Assembly (NCBI RefSeq): GCF_001663815.1
Contig: NZ_CP016027.1
Coordinates: forward strand, 2,166,001 to 2,230,000
Length of the DNA: 64,000 bases
Source: Halothiobacillus diazotrophicus
GTDB lineage: Bacteria; Pseudomonadota; Gammaproteobacteria; Halothiobacillales; Halothiobacillaceae
Direction of reading: 5' to 3'
A program made the translations under genes and the position numbers. Below, piece after piece: positions 36,175 through 47,500 of this stretch. Under the pieces are notes generated by a model. It had not been told where the DNA came from and did not search any database. It saw only the letters and a program-made list of their open reading frames with translations. Numbering within the stretch: the first letter of the stretch is position 1; each line of letters begins with the position of its first letter.

Positions 36175-37532
36175 GCCACGACCTCGCGCTTGGCGGGGGC
36201 GTCGGTCGGTGCCTGAGGCGTCTTGGCCTGGATCATCTGGTGCTCGTAGGCGGCGGCCAGCAGGGCCAGTCGGGCGACCACGCCGTAGACGTAGAGTCGG
36301 TTGCGCTCGCTGTCGGGCGAGGCGCTGGGGGTGGGCAGGCTGCAGGCCTCGTTGAACGGTAATGGAACGAACGAGGCACCCGGCGAGTTCAGGCTCTCGT
36401 TGATGCCCTTCTTGGTGTGAACCCGATAAAAGCCGCCCACGACGAAATGGTCCACCATGTAGATGACCGGTTCGGCGACGAATTTTTCGGCACTTTGGTC
36501 GATGGAGACCTTCTCGAAGCTGTGCACGCCTTCCTGAATGAGGACGCGTTTGATCCCCAGGCCCTCCTTGCTGGCCTGCATGCGGGTGCGCTGCTTGCGG
36601 TTTAGCTGGGTGACCTCCTCGGCGGATTGGGCGGTCATGACGCCCATCCCGTAGGTGCCCGAATCGGCCTTGATGACCACGAACGGCTTTTCCCGGATGC
36701 CGTGCGTATCGTATTTTTCCTGGATTTCTGCCAGCAGTTCCCGCACCTGCTGCTCCAGACATGCCTCTCCTTCGCGCTTGAGGAAATCGATCTGCCCGCA
36801 GTCCCGCATGAGCGGGGTCAGCAGCCACGGATCCAGATCGATGACTTCGCAGAGTTCCGTCACCAGTTTCTGGTAGATCGTGAAGTGGTCGGATTTCGAG
36901 CGGTTCCACCAGCCCAGCTCGGCGGGCGGAATCACGGTCTGTTCGAGGTCATCGAGAATCGGGATCCGTCCGCCAGACAGGTCGTTGTTCAGCAGGATCG
37001 TGCAGGGAGAGAAGCCATCGACCTCAATGCGGCGCCCTACCCGGCAGATGGGGTGTTGCGTGAGCTGGCGGCCGGACGGGAGATCGAAGTGCAGAGGCTC
37101 GTCAATCGGGTCGAGGGAGCCGATGCGCACGCCGAAGCCCGCCAGTTCGACGAAATCGACCAGGGCCGCCAGTGACTCGAGGTAGAACTGATTTCGAGTA
37201 TGTCGCTCCGGAATGATCAGAACGTCACGGGCTTCCGGGCAGGCGTGCTCCACGGCGGCCTGGATGGCCTGAACCATCAGGGGGTCGAAGATGTGGTTCA
37301 GATTGTTGAACCCCGCAGGAAACAGATTGGTGTCGACGGGCGCCAGCTTGAAGCCCGCGTTGCGTAGATCGACGGAGGCGTAAAACGGCGCGGGGTGTTG
37401 CAGCCATTGCGATCGGAACCAGGACTCGATCTGGCGATGCTGACAGATGATATGCGATTCGATTTCCAGCAAGGGACCGCAGTAATGGGCGTCGAGTTCG
37501 GGGTGCGGGGTACGGATGTGTTCGAGTGACAT
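36171..37532 (-). CDS. gshA: Glutamate-cysteine ligase, GshA family of the Acidithiobacillus type
   Basis: 453 aa from ATG 37532 (MSLEHIRTPHPELDAHY); ATG 37556 is an alternative with no better ribosome site. It belongs to the GshA family defined from Acidithiobacillus and related proteobacteria, distinct from E. coli GshA: NLNHIFDPLMVQAIQAAVEH, LIIPERHTRNQFYLESL, VVIKADSGTYGMGVMT and VIYMVDHFVVGGFYRVH. It makes gamma-glutamylcysteine and is followed by gshB, giving a complete glutathione pathway. Divergent from pilG. Confidence 0.93.
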   Translation of the reverse strand: MSLEHIRTPHPELDAHYCGPLLEIESHIICQHRQIESWFRSQWLQHPAPFYASVDLRNAGFKLAPVDTNLFPAGFNNLNHIFDPLMVQAIQAAVEHACPEARDVLIIPERHTRNQFYLESLAALVDFVELAGFGVRIGSLDPIDEPLHFDLPSGRQLTQHPICRVGRRIEVDGFSPCTILLNNDLSGGRIPILDDLEQTVIPPAELGWWNRSKSDHFTIYQKLVTELCEVIDLDPWLLTPLMRDCGQIDFLKREGEACLEQQVRELLAEIQEKYDTHGIREKPFVVIKADSGTYGMGVMTAQSAEEVTQLNRKQRTRMQASKEGLGIKRVLIQEGVHSFEKVSIDQSAEKFVAEPVIYMVDHFVVGGFYRVHTKKGINESLNSPGASFVPLPFNEACSLPTPSASPDSERNRLYVYGVVARLALLAAAYEHQMIQAKTPQAPTDAPAKREVVA

Positions 37533-37821
37533 GCAGGCTATCTCTGGTAAATTCATCTGGTTATGCGGGCTCTGGTCGGCGGGCGTCAGAGGCGCCCATG
37601 CCCGGGAAGGGGCGGGCAAAGGCTTGCGGTACCGATCGGAAATTCTTCGTGCGCGCGGGCGCGGGCGACGTTGGCCCAACTTCGGTCAGTCTAGACCAAC
37701 TTGTTGTCTGCTGCCTGTGATTCGATTTGTTTGCCAAAGCGGTTTGCCTTGGGTACATTCTTGGCACTGGATATAAGAAATGCCTTATCGTAAGGCAGGT
37801 CATCAAACGGGACGTACGAAC

Positions 37822-38280
37822 ATGGATAACTCGAATGAGCGGTCTTCCGATCCTCTGGCCTTTCCCGGGCTCAAGGTTTTGATTGTCGACGACAGTAAAA
37901 CGATTCGTCGCACGGCCGATAGCCTTTTGTCCAAAGCGGGCTGCGTGATTGAAAGCGCAGTCGACGGATTTGACGCTTTGGCGAAAATCGGTGACTTTTC
38001 CCCGGATATCGTGATCATCGATATTCTCATGCCGCGACTCGACGGCTACCAGACTACCGCCATCATCAAGCATAACGCCCGTTTTTCGGAAACGCCGGTG
38101 ATCCTGCTGTCCAGCAAGGATAGTATTTTCGACAAGGCGCGGGGTAATATCGTCGGCGCGTCGGACTATCTGACCAAGCCCTTTACCAGCGAGGAGCTGT
38201 TTGGTGCCATCGGGCGTTTTGCGTCGTCGGGTGCAAAAGCCGATCAGCAGGCCCCGAGCGAATCAAGCGATTTCGCCTGA
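37822..38280 (+). CDS. pilG: Twitching motility response regulator PilG
   Basis: 152 aa from ATG 37822; an in-frame ATG at 37780 would add 14 residues. A single receiver domain with acidic pocket Asp23/Asp24, phosphoacceptor Asp67 (VIIDILMPRLDG), Ser98 and Lys119 (YLTKPF). There is no output domain. The order pilG-pilH-pilI-pilJ-chpA and the gshB neighbour identify it as PilG, which is phosphorylated by ChpA and promotes pilus extension and cAMP signalling in Pseudomonas. A short Ser/Gln-rich tail follows the receiver. TTGGGT-17-TATAAG (37749-37777) is a weak promoter candidate. Confidence 0.93.
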   Translation: MDNSNERSSDPLAFPGLKVLIVDDSKTIRRTADSLLSKAGCVIESAVDGFDALAKIGDFSPDIVIIDILMPRLDGYQTTAIIKHNARFSETPVILLSSKDSIFDKARGNIVGASDYLTKPFTSEELFGAIGRFASSGAKADQQAPSESSDFA

Positions 38281-38320
38281 TCGGGTGTTCTCGTTGCCCC
38301 TGACGGCGAAGGCTTGTCCG

Positions 38321-38326
38321 TATAAT
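38321..38326 (+). promoter_or_regulatory. -10 element upstream of pilH
   Basis: Perfect TATAAT followed by TTGCGCGC, 31 nt before pilH, within the 77-nt gap after pilG. The -35 is poor (CTGACG spaced 15 nt). It suggests pilH-pilI-pilJ can be transcribed apart from pilG. Confidence 0.5.
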
Positions 38327-38357
38327 TTGCGCGCAAACACGAATATTTTGAGGATGG

Positions 38358-38726
38358 ATGCAAGTGGCACATATTGTGGTAATCGATGACTCTCCCACGG
38401 AGATCTATGTGCTCCAGACGATGCTGGAGCGAAACGGACACAACGTGTCCGTGGCAAAGGATGCCGAAGAAGGTATCGCGCTCGTCAAGCGCAGTCAGCC
38501 CGACGCGGTCCTGATGGATGTCGTGATGCCAGGCATGAACGGTTTTCAGGCAACGCGCGAGTTGAACAAGAATCCGGAAACCGCGCATATCCCGATCATC
38601 ATCGTCACGACCAAGGATCAGCAGACTGACAAGATCTGGGGCATGCGTCAGGGTGCTAAGGACTACCTGGTCAAACCTGTCAAGGAATCGGACTTGATGG
38701 GTATTCTCGGCACCGTGCTCGGATAG
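38358..38726 (+). CDS. pilH: Twitching motility response regulator PilH
   Basis: 122 aa single receiver domain: Asp10/Asp11, phosphoacceptor Asp54 (VLMDVVMPGMNG) and Lys106 (YLVKPV). Starting at GTG 38364 would give MAHIVVIDDSPTEIY, closer to known PilH, and the GAGG site fits that start slightly better; ATG 38358 is listed as the longer form. In the Pseudomonas Chp system PilH is the second ChpA target, favouring pilus retraction or acting as a phosphate sink. pilI follows 5 nt later. Confidence 0.93.
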   Translation: MQVAHIVVIDDSPTEIYVLQTMLERNGHNVSVAKDAEEGIALVKRSQPDAVLMDVVMPGMNGFQATRELNKNPETAHIPIIIVTTKDQQTDKIWGMRQGAKDYLVKPVKESDLMGILGTVLG

Positions 38727-38731
38727 TCTGC

Positions 38732-39259
38732 ATGACTATGCCAACCAACGCCTTCGATTATCTCCTCTGGATTCAAGACAAGGCAGCCGCCCATGCGGTT
38801 GGCATGCCGAAAACCGACCAGGTCGAAGTGACTTGGCAGGCCGTGCTGTTCCGCACCGGCGGGCAACAGATGCTGGTGCCCCTGATTCAGGTGCGCGCCA
38901 TTCTTCCGCCGCCGCATCAGGTGCATATCCCGGGGACCAAGCCTTGGGTGATCGGCCTGGCGAACATGCGTGGCGAGTTGACGGGTATCTACGATCTGTC
39001 GCGATTCTATTTTCAGGTGCCGGCGGAGCAAACCCGCCATTCGGTGGTGCTGCTGGCCAAGAATCCCCGGTTCGGGGCGGCCTTTCTGGTCGATCGTTCC
39101 TACGGCATACGTCAGATCCCCTTCAGCGCCGAACGGCCGATTCAGGAGACTCGGCTGATCGGTGTGCTGCGTGAGGCCTGGGTGGAGGACGAGTGGGTGC
39201 CTATCTTGAATCTTGATGCACTGACAGAGAGCGATCAGTTCATGAATGCCGTTGCCTGA
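38732..39259 (+). CDS. pilI: CheW-like adaptor PilI
   Basis: 175 aa CheW domain (about residues 35-170): WQAVLFRTGGQQMLVPLIQV, PPHQVHIPGTKPWVIGLANM, RGELTGIYDLSRFY and FLVDRSYGIRQIPFS. It couples the PilJ receptor to the ChpA kinase at the cell pole. Its position between pilH and pilJ is the standard one. Confidence 0.92.
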   Translation: MTMPTNAFDYLLWIQDKAAAHAVGMPKTDQVEVTWQAVLFRTGGQQMLVPLIQVRAILPPPHQVHIPGTKPWVIGLANMRGELTGIYDLSRFYFQVPAEQTRHSVVLLAKNPRFGAAFLVDRSYGIRQIPFSAERPIQETRLIGVLREAWVEDEWVPILNLDALTESDQFMNAVA

Positions 39260-39336
39260 ATGTGAAGACAAGGACCATCAATCGATTTCACAACGGACCG
39301 CGCGTCTTGTTGTTCAGCTAGGAGTGAGCAGTTGCT

Positions 39337-41358
39337 ATGAGTCTTGGAGTTAGGTTGGGCGGCCTGAGCCGTCAGGTCGTTGCGCTGGTCGCCATTGCCG
39401 TGGTCGCGTTGCTGGCGACGGTGGTGATCTTCATCGTGTCCGCGCAGAATGACCAGCAACTGCTGGATCGACGTCTGGTGGCCGCACAACTGGAGCGATC
39501 CGCGCAGGAGATGACGATCGAATCATTGCGGGCGGTACGCGGTAACAAGGGCTCGTTCGATACCGTGCTCACCTTGCGCGCCCAGTTCATTTCCGATCTC
39601 GACGCGCTCGCTGGCAAGGATCCCAAGCGGCCATCCGCGAAGCTGTCCGGTGAGCGGAAGGCGGAGCTCGCCAAGGTCCAGGAAAGCTGGAGCAAGTACA
39701 ACCTGGCGCTCTCGAAGGTGCTGGAGGGGCAGAAGGCCATTCTGAACGTAGGCAGCCTCGCTGAGCAGCTCCGGCAGATGCTGCCGGACCTCTTGTCGTC
39801 CTCTGACGATGTCGTGCAGTCTCTCGTTGCCGGGCAGGCCAGTCCCGCGGTCATCTATCTGGCAACGCGACAGTTGATGCTGGTTGAGCGGATCGGCCTG
39901 ACGCTGGGTGAAATTACCTCAGGGGATCAGAGTGCGGCCAATGCCTCGGATCGTTTTGGCCGCGACGTGGCGCTGTTCGGTGGCGTGCTCAACGGGTTCC
40001 TGAACGGTAACCGGATGGCGCCGCAGATCAACGATGCCGCGACTCGGGCGAAACTGCGCGACGTTGCCGTGCTTTTCGCCACCGTCAACCAGGGGGTTTC
40101 CGACGTATTGGCGCAGGCACCGGCCGTACTGGCCGCCAACCTGGCGTCCCATACGATCGACAAGATCTCTGGTCCCTTTACTGCGGATGTCACGAAACTG
40201 GCGTCAACGCTGGCAAATGACCAGGCTCAGTCCGGTCAGCTGGCCTACATCGGTTATGCGACGGGTGGTATTGCACTTTTGATTCTGCTCTGGCTCGGCG
40301 TGACCCTGGTTCAGGATTCCCGTTCGGCCATGCGGACCACCGAGGCCCAGAATCAGCGTAACCAGCAGGCCATTCTGCGGCTGCTGGACGAAATGATGAC
40401 GCTCGCCGACGGTGACTTGTCGTCGCATACCACGGTGACTGAAGAGATCACCGGGGCGATTGCCGACTCCGTGAACTACTCCATCGACGCACTGCGTGAT
40501 CTCGTCGGAACCATCAACGATACCTCGGTACGTGTTGCCGACGCGGTACGCCGGTCGGAATCCGACTCCCGCTCGCTGGCCGACAAGTCGCGTGCCCAGG
40601 CGCAGCAGATCAGTTCGGTATCCGACGCCATTGCGCAGATGTCCGATCAGATCGAGGCCGTGTCCTTCAACGCGCAGCAGTCGGCCATGATCGCGCAATC
40701 GTCGGTAGACGTGGCGCACCGAGGCGGTGATGCCGTACGGGAAACCATCTCGGGCATGACGAGTATTCGCGAGCAGATTCAGGAAACCGCCAAGCGAATC
40801 AAGCGACTGGGCGAGTCCTCGCAGGAAATTGGCGACATCGTCGGCCTGATTACCGACATTGCCGACCAGACCAACATTCTCGCCTTGAACGCAGCGATCC
40901 AGGCGGCCATGGCGGGTGAAGCCGGTCGCGGCTTCGCCGTGGTTGCTGACGAAGTACAGCGTCTTGCCGAACGTGTCGGTAAGGCGACCCGTCAGATCGA
41001 ACTGCTGGTGAACACGATTCAGACCGACACCTCCGAAGCCATGCTCGCCATGGAGCAGACCACCACGAACGTGGTCAGTGGTGCCGCTCTGGCTGAAAAC
41101 GCCGGTAAGGCCCTGCGGGAAATTGAAACGGTATCCCTCAGCCTGTCGGAGCAGATCAGTCAGATTGCGAAGGTCACGGAGCAGGAAGCGGCTGTGGCAA
41201 CGGACCTGCGGGAGACCGTCAACAACATTCGGGCAGAAACACAAGCCACGACAGAGAAGGCCATTCGTGCCGCGGACGAGATTGGTGCGCTGGGTTCCCT
41301 GTCGCAGGAACTCAACAATTCGGTTGCAGGCTTCAAGATGCCGACGCGCGAGGCCTGA
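39337..41358 (+). CDS. pilJ: Type IV pilus methyl-accepting chemoreceptor PilJ
   Basis: 673 aa. The first membrane span is at residues 11-35 ([20 protein letters not shown]). A periplasmic region of about 270 residues with two PilJ-type helical modules follows, then a second span ([20 protein letters not shown], about 307-326), a HAMP-like stretch and the cytoplasmic signalling hairpin. The tip reads [20 protein letters not shown] and [20 protein letters not shown]. PilJ senses pilus or surface state and controls ChpA. In Pseudomonas, PilK and ChpB modify it; neither gene is present here. AGGAG lies 12 nt upstream of the ATG. Confidence 0.94.
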   Translation: MSLGVRLGGLSRQVVALVAIAVVALLATVVIFIVSAQNDQQLLDRRLVAAQLERSAQEMTIESLRAVRGNKGSFDTVLTLRAQFISDLDALAGKDPKRPSAKLSGERKAELAKVQESWSKYNLALSKVLEGQKAILNVGSLAEQLRQMLPDLLSSSDDVVQSLVAGQASPAVIYLATRQLMLVERIGLTLGEITSGDQSAANASDRFGRDVALFGGVLNGFLNGNRMAPQINDAATRAKLRDVAVLFATVNQGVSDVLAQAPAVLAANLASHTIDKISGPFTADVTKLASTLANDQAQSGQLAYIGYATGGIALLILLWLGVTLVQDSRSAMRTTEAQNQRNQQAILRLLDEMMTLADGDLSSHTTVTEEITGAIADSVNYSIDALRDLVGTINDTSVRVADAVRRSESDSRSLADKSRAQAQQISSVSDAIAQMSDQIEAVSFNAQQSAMIAQSSVDVAHRGGDAVRETISGMTSIREQIQETAKRIKRLGESSQEIGDIVGLITDIADQTNILALNAAIQAAMAGEAGRGFAVVADEVQRLAERVGKATRQIELLVNTIQTDTSEAMLAMEQTTTNVVSGAALAENAGKALREIETVSLSLSEQISQIAKVTEQEAAVATDLRETVNNIRAETQATTEKAIRAADEIGALGSLSQELNNSVAGFKMPTREA

Positions 41359-41581
41359 CCGAAGGAGCTGCGGCTTCGGTAGCTGGGTCGGACCAGTTGA
41401 TGATCCACAGGACAGCCCGATGGGCTGGGTTCTGGGTTGTCAGGGTGGTTCGGCTCCTCCTGGCCCCGATGACAAGAGTGATCGTTTGTTCAGCAGAACG
41501 ATAAAAAAGAACGTAGCTGATGGAACGGCATATCGATGGCCAGCACAGGGTGCTGCGTCGATCAAATCCTAGGAGCGGTTT
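41359..41581. other. Intergenic region between pilJ and chpA, the usual site of pilK
   Basis: 223 bp without a gene, where many relatives carry the CheR-type methyltransferase pilK. It holds a short inverted repeat just after pilJ (CCGAAG/CTTCGG, 41360-41380) and an AT-rich patch GATAAAAAAG near 41500. No remnant of a methyltransferase is readable. Confidence 0.5.
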
Positions 41582-44500
41582 GTGTACATGCGCACAGAAT
41601 CAAAAGTAGACTCGATAGTTTTTGACTGGCTCCGTGAAGGACTGGGCGAGAAACTGGATCAACTACTTCGTGCACTTGAAGATCTCAGTGGCGGAACGGG
41701 TGGTGCCGAGCACATTTACGAATCGCTCCAGGCCGTCAAGACCATGGATTCGGTTCTGTCGATCGCCGATTTCCAAGTGTTGCGCGTACTCCTCAAGGAG
41801 GAGATGGCCGCACTGATCCTCCTCGAATCCAAGCCCGCCGAAACCGAAACCCTGCTCTATGCCGTGACGGAGGCCGCTTGGTTGCTCGGGGCGATTTTCG
41901 ATCGCCTGAGCATCGGCGCTACGGTCAATGCGATGAGTCTGCTGCCGATGATCAACCGGTTGCGCAAGGCACAAGGCCTTGCCGAGGTCGATACCCGGAA
42001 TGTACTGGCTCGCGCCAGCATCATCTGGTCCGAAAGCCGTATTGCCAGCGAACCCTACCGAGCGTCGGATACCGCGACGCGTGCAGCGTCCGAGTCTGCC
42101 GGTGTGGCGCCCAAGGCGCTGCTTGGCCAGATGGAGCAGCAGATCCTGCAGCTCATGCGGGGCAATGCGGTCATCATCCCGGAGTTGCTGAAGACCTTCG
42201 ACCAGATTATCGACAACGAGGTCAATCCTGCGGTCATCGTGGCGACGCGGGTATTCGAGGAGCTTCTTGGTGCGGTTCACGGCAACCCGGAAGGTTATCT
42301 GCCGCTGGCTCAGCGGATGATCGGTCGCATCCTCAAGCTGTTCCGGATGGAGTTGCAGGGGCGCGACAGTCTGCAGATTCGCCATGAGGCCATTGAGCTG
42401 GCCACGGATCTGCTGCTGGAACTGCTGAAAGTCTTACCGGATGATCGGGTCCTTTGCGGTGAGGAAGTTCAGCAATGGCACCTGATGCTGTCGACGGAGA
42501 ATGAGCGGGCGCGCTACCTGGGGCTGGAGTCCGCGACGCTCACGCAGGTTGCCGATGCCCTTTCAGAGGAATTGAATGCCGCTCAGGACGTGCTGGATAT
42601 TTTCGTTCGGGGGGCCAAGACCGACCTGGAGCCCCTGGTTCGTATTCAGCCCCGACTCGAGCAGATCATCGGTGTCCTCGATACGTTGAACTACGCCGAT
42701 GAGGCGAAACTGATTCGGTCGGCACTGGAGCGCCTCGTCCAGGTGACCCGGGGTGCCGTCGTGCTGGATGACGACTTCCTGATGGAGCTGGCGGTGGCCG
42801 TGATGACCTCGGAGCAGGTCGTTTCGCAAATCGGTCAGTTCATTGTCGACGCCGGTGACCGACCCAGCATGATCGACCGGGTCGTGCGTCAGTCGCGACT
42901 CGCCCTGGCAACGGCGTGCTACGAGGATATCCTCGCTGCTAAGGAAATCGTCAATAAGTCTCTCAGCCCGGTGGGCACTGCTCCGACGACTGAGACGCTG
43001 GCGGATGCGGTCGCCCTCGTCCATGGGGTGGGTAATGCGCTTTCCGCGGCAGAACTCACGGCAGCCATGCCCTTGATCGAAGGATTGCAGACCTGGCTGG
43101 CTTCGCGCGTAGGCACTCTGAATCAAATGACGCCGCGAAGCATGGCCGCGTTGGCGGAAGTGTCTGCAGCCATCGAGTTCTATCTTGAGAATCTCCGCGA
43201 TTACAAGAAAGAGCTGATTCAGTATCTGGATGGCCCAAAAGCGATGCTGCCGGACCTTCTGGGCGAGGTCGAGCTGTCGACTTCCGCATCGACGGATGCA
43301 CTTGGGCTTGAGATGGTCGCTGATCACGAATCGACCGCTGTCGAGGAGCCTGTCGAGGCGGTGTCCGATACGATGTCTCAGCCCGAAACCTTGTTGTCGG
43401 GCGCGGAAGTGGACGCCCCTGTTGATGAGTCGGGATCGGCGCTGACGGAAGAAATGCCCCCCATTGATGAGTCGCTGGCGAGCATTGACGACCTGATCGC
43501 ACAGCTGTCGGCTGATGATACGACTCCGGAAGTGGCGCCGTCCACGGACGAGGGCGTGCTGCCAGCGAGCCTGGATTTGCCCAGTGAAGAAGCACCTGCT
43601 GACCACTCGGAAGGTGCCTTGCCGGTGTCTCCGGCGATGGATCTCGACGATCTTCTTCGGATGGTGCCTGATGAATCTTCGGAAGCGGATGCCGTGGGTC
43701 ACGGCGGACGCCAGCCTGCAGACGAGCCGGAACCTGATCATCAGGGGCAGTGGCCGGACTTGCATCCGACCGAGGACGATTCCCTCGATCTCCCCGCCGC
43801 ACCGATGGCGGAAGCGTCCGCTTTCCACGAAGCCGAAACTGCGGCAGACATGGACTTGGCGTTGGATGCGGAACTGTCGATCGACATGTCTACGGAAACT
43901 ACCCAGCCCGATTCTACAGAGCGCCCTGCCGATGGCGACGTCATCGGCGGGTCGGAGGACGCCGTAGATTTGGCGCTTCCGGGCGAGTCGACGACGGATG
44001 CGCCGGTGTTGCAGGCTGTGGCGTCCCTTGAAAATGCAGAGGCGGCCGACGCCGACGAAATGGCGCTGGACGAGCCCTGGACGGGCGTTTGGGCACCGGA
44101 TGCCGATACTGAGTCCGAGACCGAGTCCGAGTCCACTGAACTTCCTGAGGCTGAGGAGCCATCCTCAGTACAGTCGCTGGATATCAATCCTGTGCCGGAA
44201 AGCGCGCAGGAATTTGTCTCGACGGATATGGAGCTGGCGCCCGAGGCCTCGGATTCCCGGGATGCGGTGTCCAGCGTGGATACGGGGGCTCTTCCCGAAT
44301 TCGACTCTGAAGCAACGGCATTGCAGACAGAGGCTACGCCCAGTGCCGACGTCGTCGATGCATCCCTGGATCCCGCGGCACTGGAAATGCGCATGGTCTT
44401 TGCCGAGGAAATGGCCGATACGGTTCCTGCCCTGCAGGACGCCGTGGGTCGTTGGCTGTCCACTGGCGACCGCGAGGAGCTGACCGTCATTCGTCGGGGG

Positions 44501-47500
44501 TTTCATACCATCAAGGGCAGTAGCCGGATGGTGGATCTCAATACCATCGGTGAGTGGGGATGGTCTTACGAAAATCTGTTGACCCGCGTGCTTGACGACC
44601 GGATCCCGTCCTCGGCCGCATTGCGTGGAGATGTCGCGTCGGCCGTCCAGTTGATCGCGGATGCGTTGCCCGTGCTGGAGCAGGGGCGTGAGCCGCCCGT
44701 GAGTTTCTGGCAGGACTCTCAAGCGGCCGCGGAGCAGTGGATCGCCGGACAAGCAGCTGAGCAGGAAGTGGACGAGGCGCCAGAGTCCGTGGTTCAGGCG
44801 CCTCTTGACGCACTGACCGGGGCAGAGCCCAGTGATGAACAAGCTGCTGGGTTCGGCGATCATCCGTCGGCAGCCGCTCGATTCGATGGCGGTCCAGCCG
44901 AAGCCGAAGAGGGGCTGGCCGAGGACGGCGTTCGGGCATTTTCCTCCGAGGAACCCTTCGAGGAACCAATACCAGCGGTTGATTCGGCAAGCGAAGCACC
45001 TGTTTCGGAGGCTGCTGCGTCGGAAGCTGGGGCGGTCCCACCGGTCATCGAGGATCCGATTCTGCGGGAGATCTTCGATACGGAGTCCTCAGGATACATC
45101 CAGCAACTGCAGCAGCAGGTCGATCATGCAATGGACAACCATTTGCCGTTGACCTGTGACAAGGAACTGGTTCGTCTGGTCCACACGTTGCTGGGCTCCG
45201 CGCGGACAGCCGGGGTTCGGCCGATCGCGCACATCGCGGATCGGCTAGAAGAATGGGTCCAGTTGCTCGAAGAGCATCAACTGACGCTCGAATACGAACA
45301 TCTGGGTGTGTTCCGTGAAGCGTTGGACGTCATGGATGACATTCGGCGTTGGGCGATCAAGCCCGATCTGCAGCAACCCGACCCCGAGCCGATCGAGAGC
45401 CAGATCGCCGTGCAGATCGACGAAGTGTTGGCACGAACCCTGCCGGAGCCGGAACCGGAACAGATCCTACGGGAATCCGAGATCGAGGATGCCGAAGATC
45501 AGATGTCGATGTTGTCGGAAATCGAGGAGACGCGCTCCGGGGATTCTCCGGCAGCGGCGACGGACGAGCCTTTGCTGGCTCAGCAGCACCCCGCCGCAGA
45601 GTTTCTTCTGGCGCCGCGGCCGGACGATCAACCAGCCGAGCAGGATCCGGATATTCTCCAGATTTTCCTGGAAGAGGCGGAGGAATTGCTCGAAAAAGCC
45701 GATGGGTACATTGCACATTGGCGCACGCATCCGCACGATCTGGATTCGATTCGCCTGTTGCATCGCAATCTGCATACGCTCAAGGGCGGCGCGCGCATGG
45801 CGGGACTTCTGAATCTCGCCGATGTGACCCACCTATTGGAAGATCGTTTGGATCGTGCTCGCGATCAGGGCGGTGAGCAAACCGAGCAACTGGTTGTACT
45901 GGTTCAGCAGACCTACGATGCCTTGGGCAAGATGCTGGATCTGGTCCGCCGTCATGAGCCCGTGCCGGCCCAGGTCGATCTGCTGGCAATGATTGTCGAG
46001 GAACAGTCCGGTCGCAAGCACGCGCCGGCGGTTGGGATTGATCTGGTCAGGACGACGCCGACCCCGGTCCCAGAGACTGTTCAGCCCGAAGTACATTCAG
46101 AGCCGGTCCGGGACGAGTCCGTGCCGGAAGCACCGGTAACGGCCACCTCGGTGCCGGTCGAGCCGCGTGAAGAAGCGCCGTCTCCGGCCACCCAGACGAC
46201 GGCGACGACCGCTGCGGAGGTTCGCCGCGAGCAAATTCGCGTCGATGCGGATCGCATCGACGATCTGGTGAACCAAGTGGGCGAGAGCGTGCTCCTGCAG
46301 GCCCGCGTCGATCGTCAGGTCAGCGGTTTCGAGAGACAGCTTTTCGAGTTGCAGCAGACCTTGACGCGATTGCGCGGTCAGTTGCGCCGTCTCGAAATCG
46401 AGACAGAGTCGCAGATGAAGGCCGAGCTGATGGCCGAATCGGGGCTGAGTGCCGAAGAGTTCGATCCGCTGGAATTCGACCGGTTTACGCATGTCCAGGA
46501 ACTCAGTCGCGGCATCATGGAAAGTCTGGGGGATATTTCCAGTATCGAAGAGGCAATGAGCGACCTGACCGAGCAGTCCCAGCTGCTGCTCCTGCAGCAG
46601 TCGCGTCTCGGTCGGAAGTTGCAGGATGGCATGCTTGCACTGCGGATGGTGCGCTTCAACGACGTCGTTGGACGCTTGCGCCGGATCGTGCGTCAGGTCG
46701 GCGATGAAGTGGGCCGCTCCGCCGATCTGATCGTGCACAACGGAGAGACCGAGCTTGACCGGGTGACTCTGGTCGGCCTGTTGCCCTCGCTGGAACACAT
46801 GATCCGCAACAGTCTCGCGCATGGTATCGAGCAGCCGGAGGAACGACGCGCCAAGGGCAAGCCCGAGGTGGGCAAGATCGAGCTGACCATCGAAAGCTCG
46901 GGGGGTAACGTCACCCTCGAGCTCAAGGACGACGGCCGCGGACTGGATCTGGATACGATCCGCCGCAAGGCGATCGAGCGGAAGCTGATCGCGCCGGACC
47001 TCGAGCTGACCGATGACGAGGCGCGGTCGCTGATTTTCCTGCCCGGCTTTTCGACGGCGGGGAATGTGTCCCAGGTGGCTGGCCGAGGGGTCGGCATGGA
47101 CGTGGTCGCCGGTTCGGTGCGGGAAATGGGCGGCTTCGTCGACCTGCAATCCGAATACGGCGTCTACACCCGTATTCAGTTGAACCTGCCGCTGACCCAA
47201 GCCATGACGCGCGGGATTCTCGTCTCCGTGGGCGATGAGCGCTTTGCGATCCCGTACAAGGGGGTCGTATCGGTGACTCGGATGACGACGATCCAACTCG
47301 CCGAACAGTACGCCAGCGAAAAACCGGCCGTGATGCTCAATGGCGAGCGCTATCCGCTGTTCAACCTGGGCGAGTTGATGACGCACGAGGCATTCAACGC
47401 CGAGAATCAGGAAACCGGCATCCGCCCGGTGTTCCTGTTCAAGCTGGGCGAGCGCCGCTTTGCGATCCAGGTCGATCACCAGCTCGGCGGCATCCAGCTG

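Noticed and set aside
36175..36909. N-terminal extension of GshB
   Set aside because: It lies inside gshA in another frame. GshB homology begins exactly at MKLGVVMDPI, whose ATG overlaps the gshA stop.
37761..37790. Sigma-54 promoter before pilG (TTGGCACTGG)
   Set aside because: The GG half is present, but no GC lies at the required 10-nt spacing.
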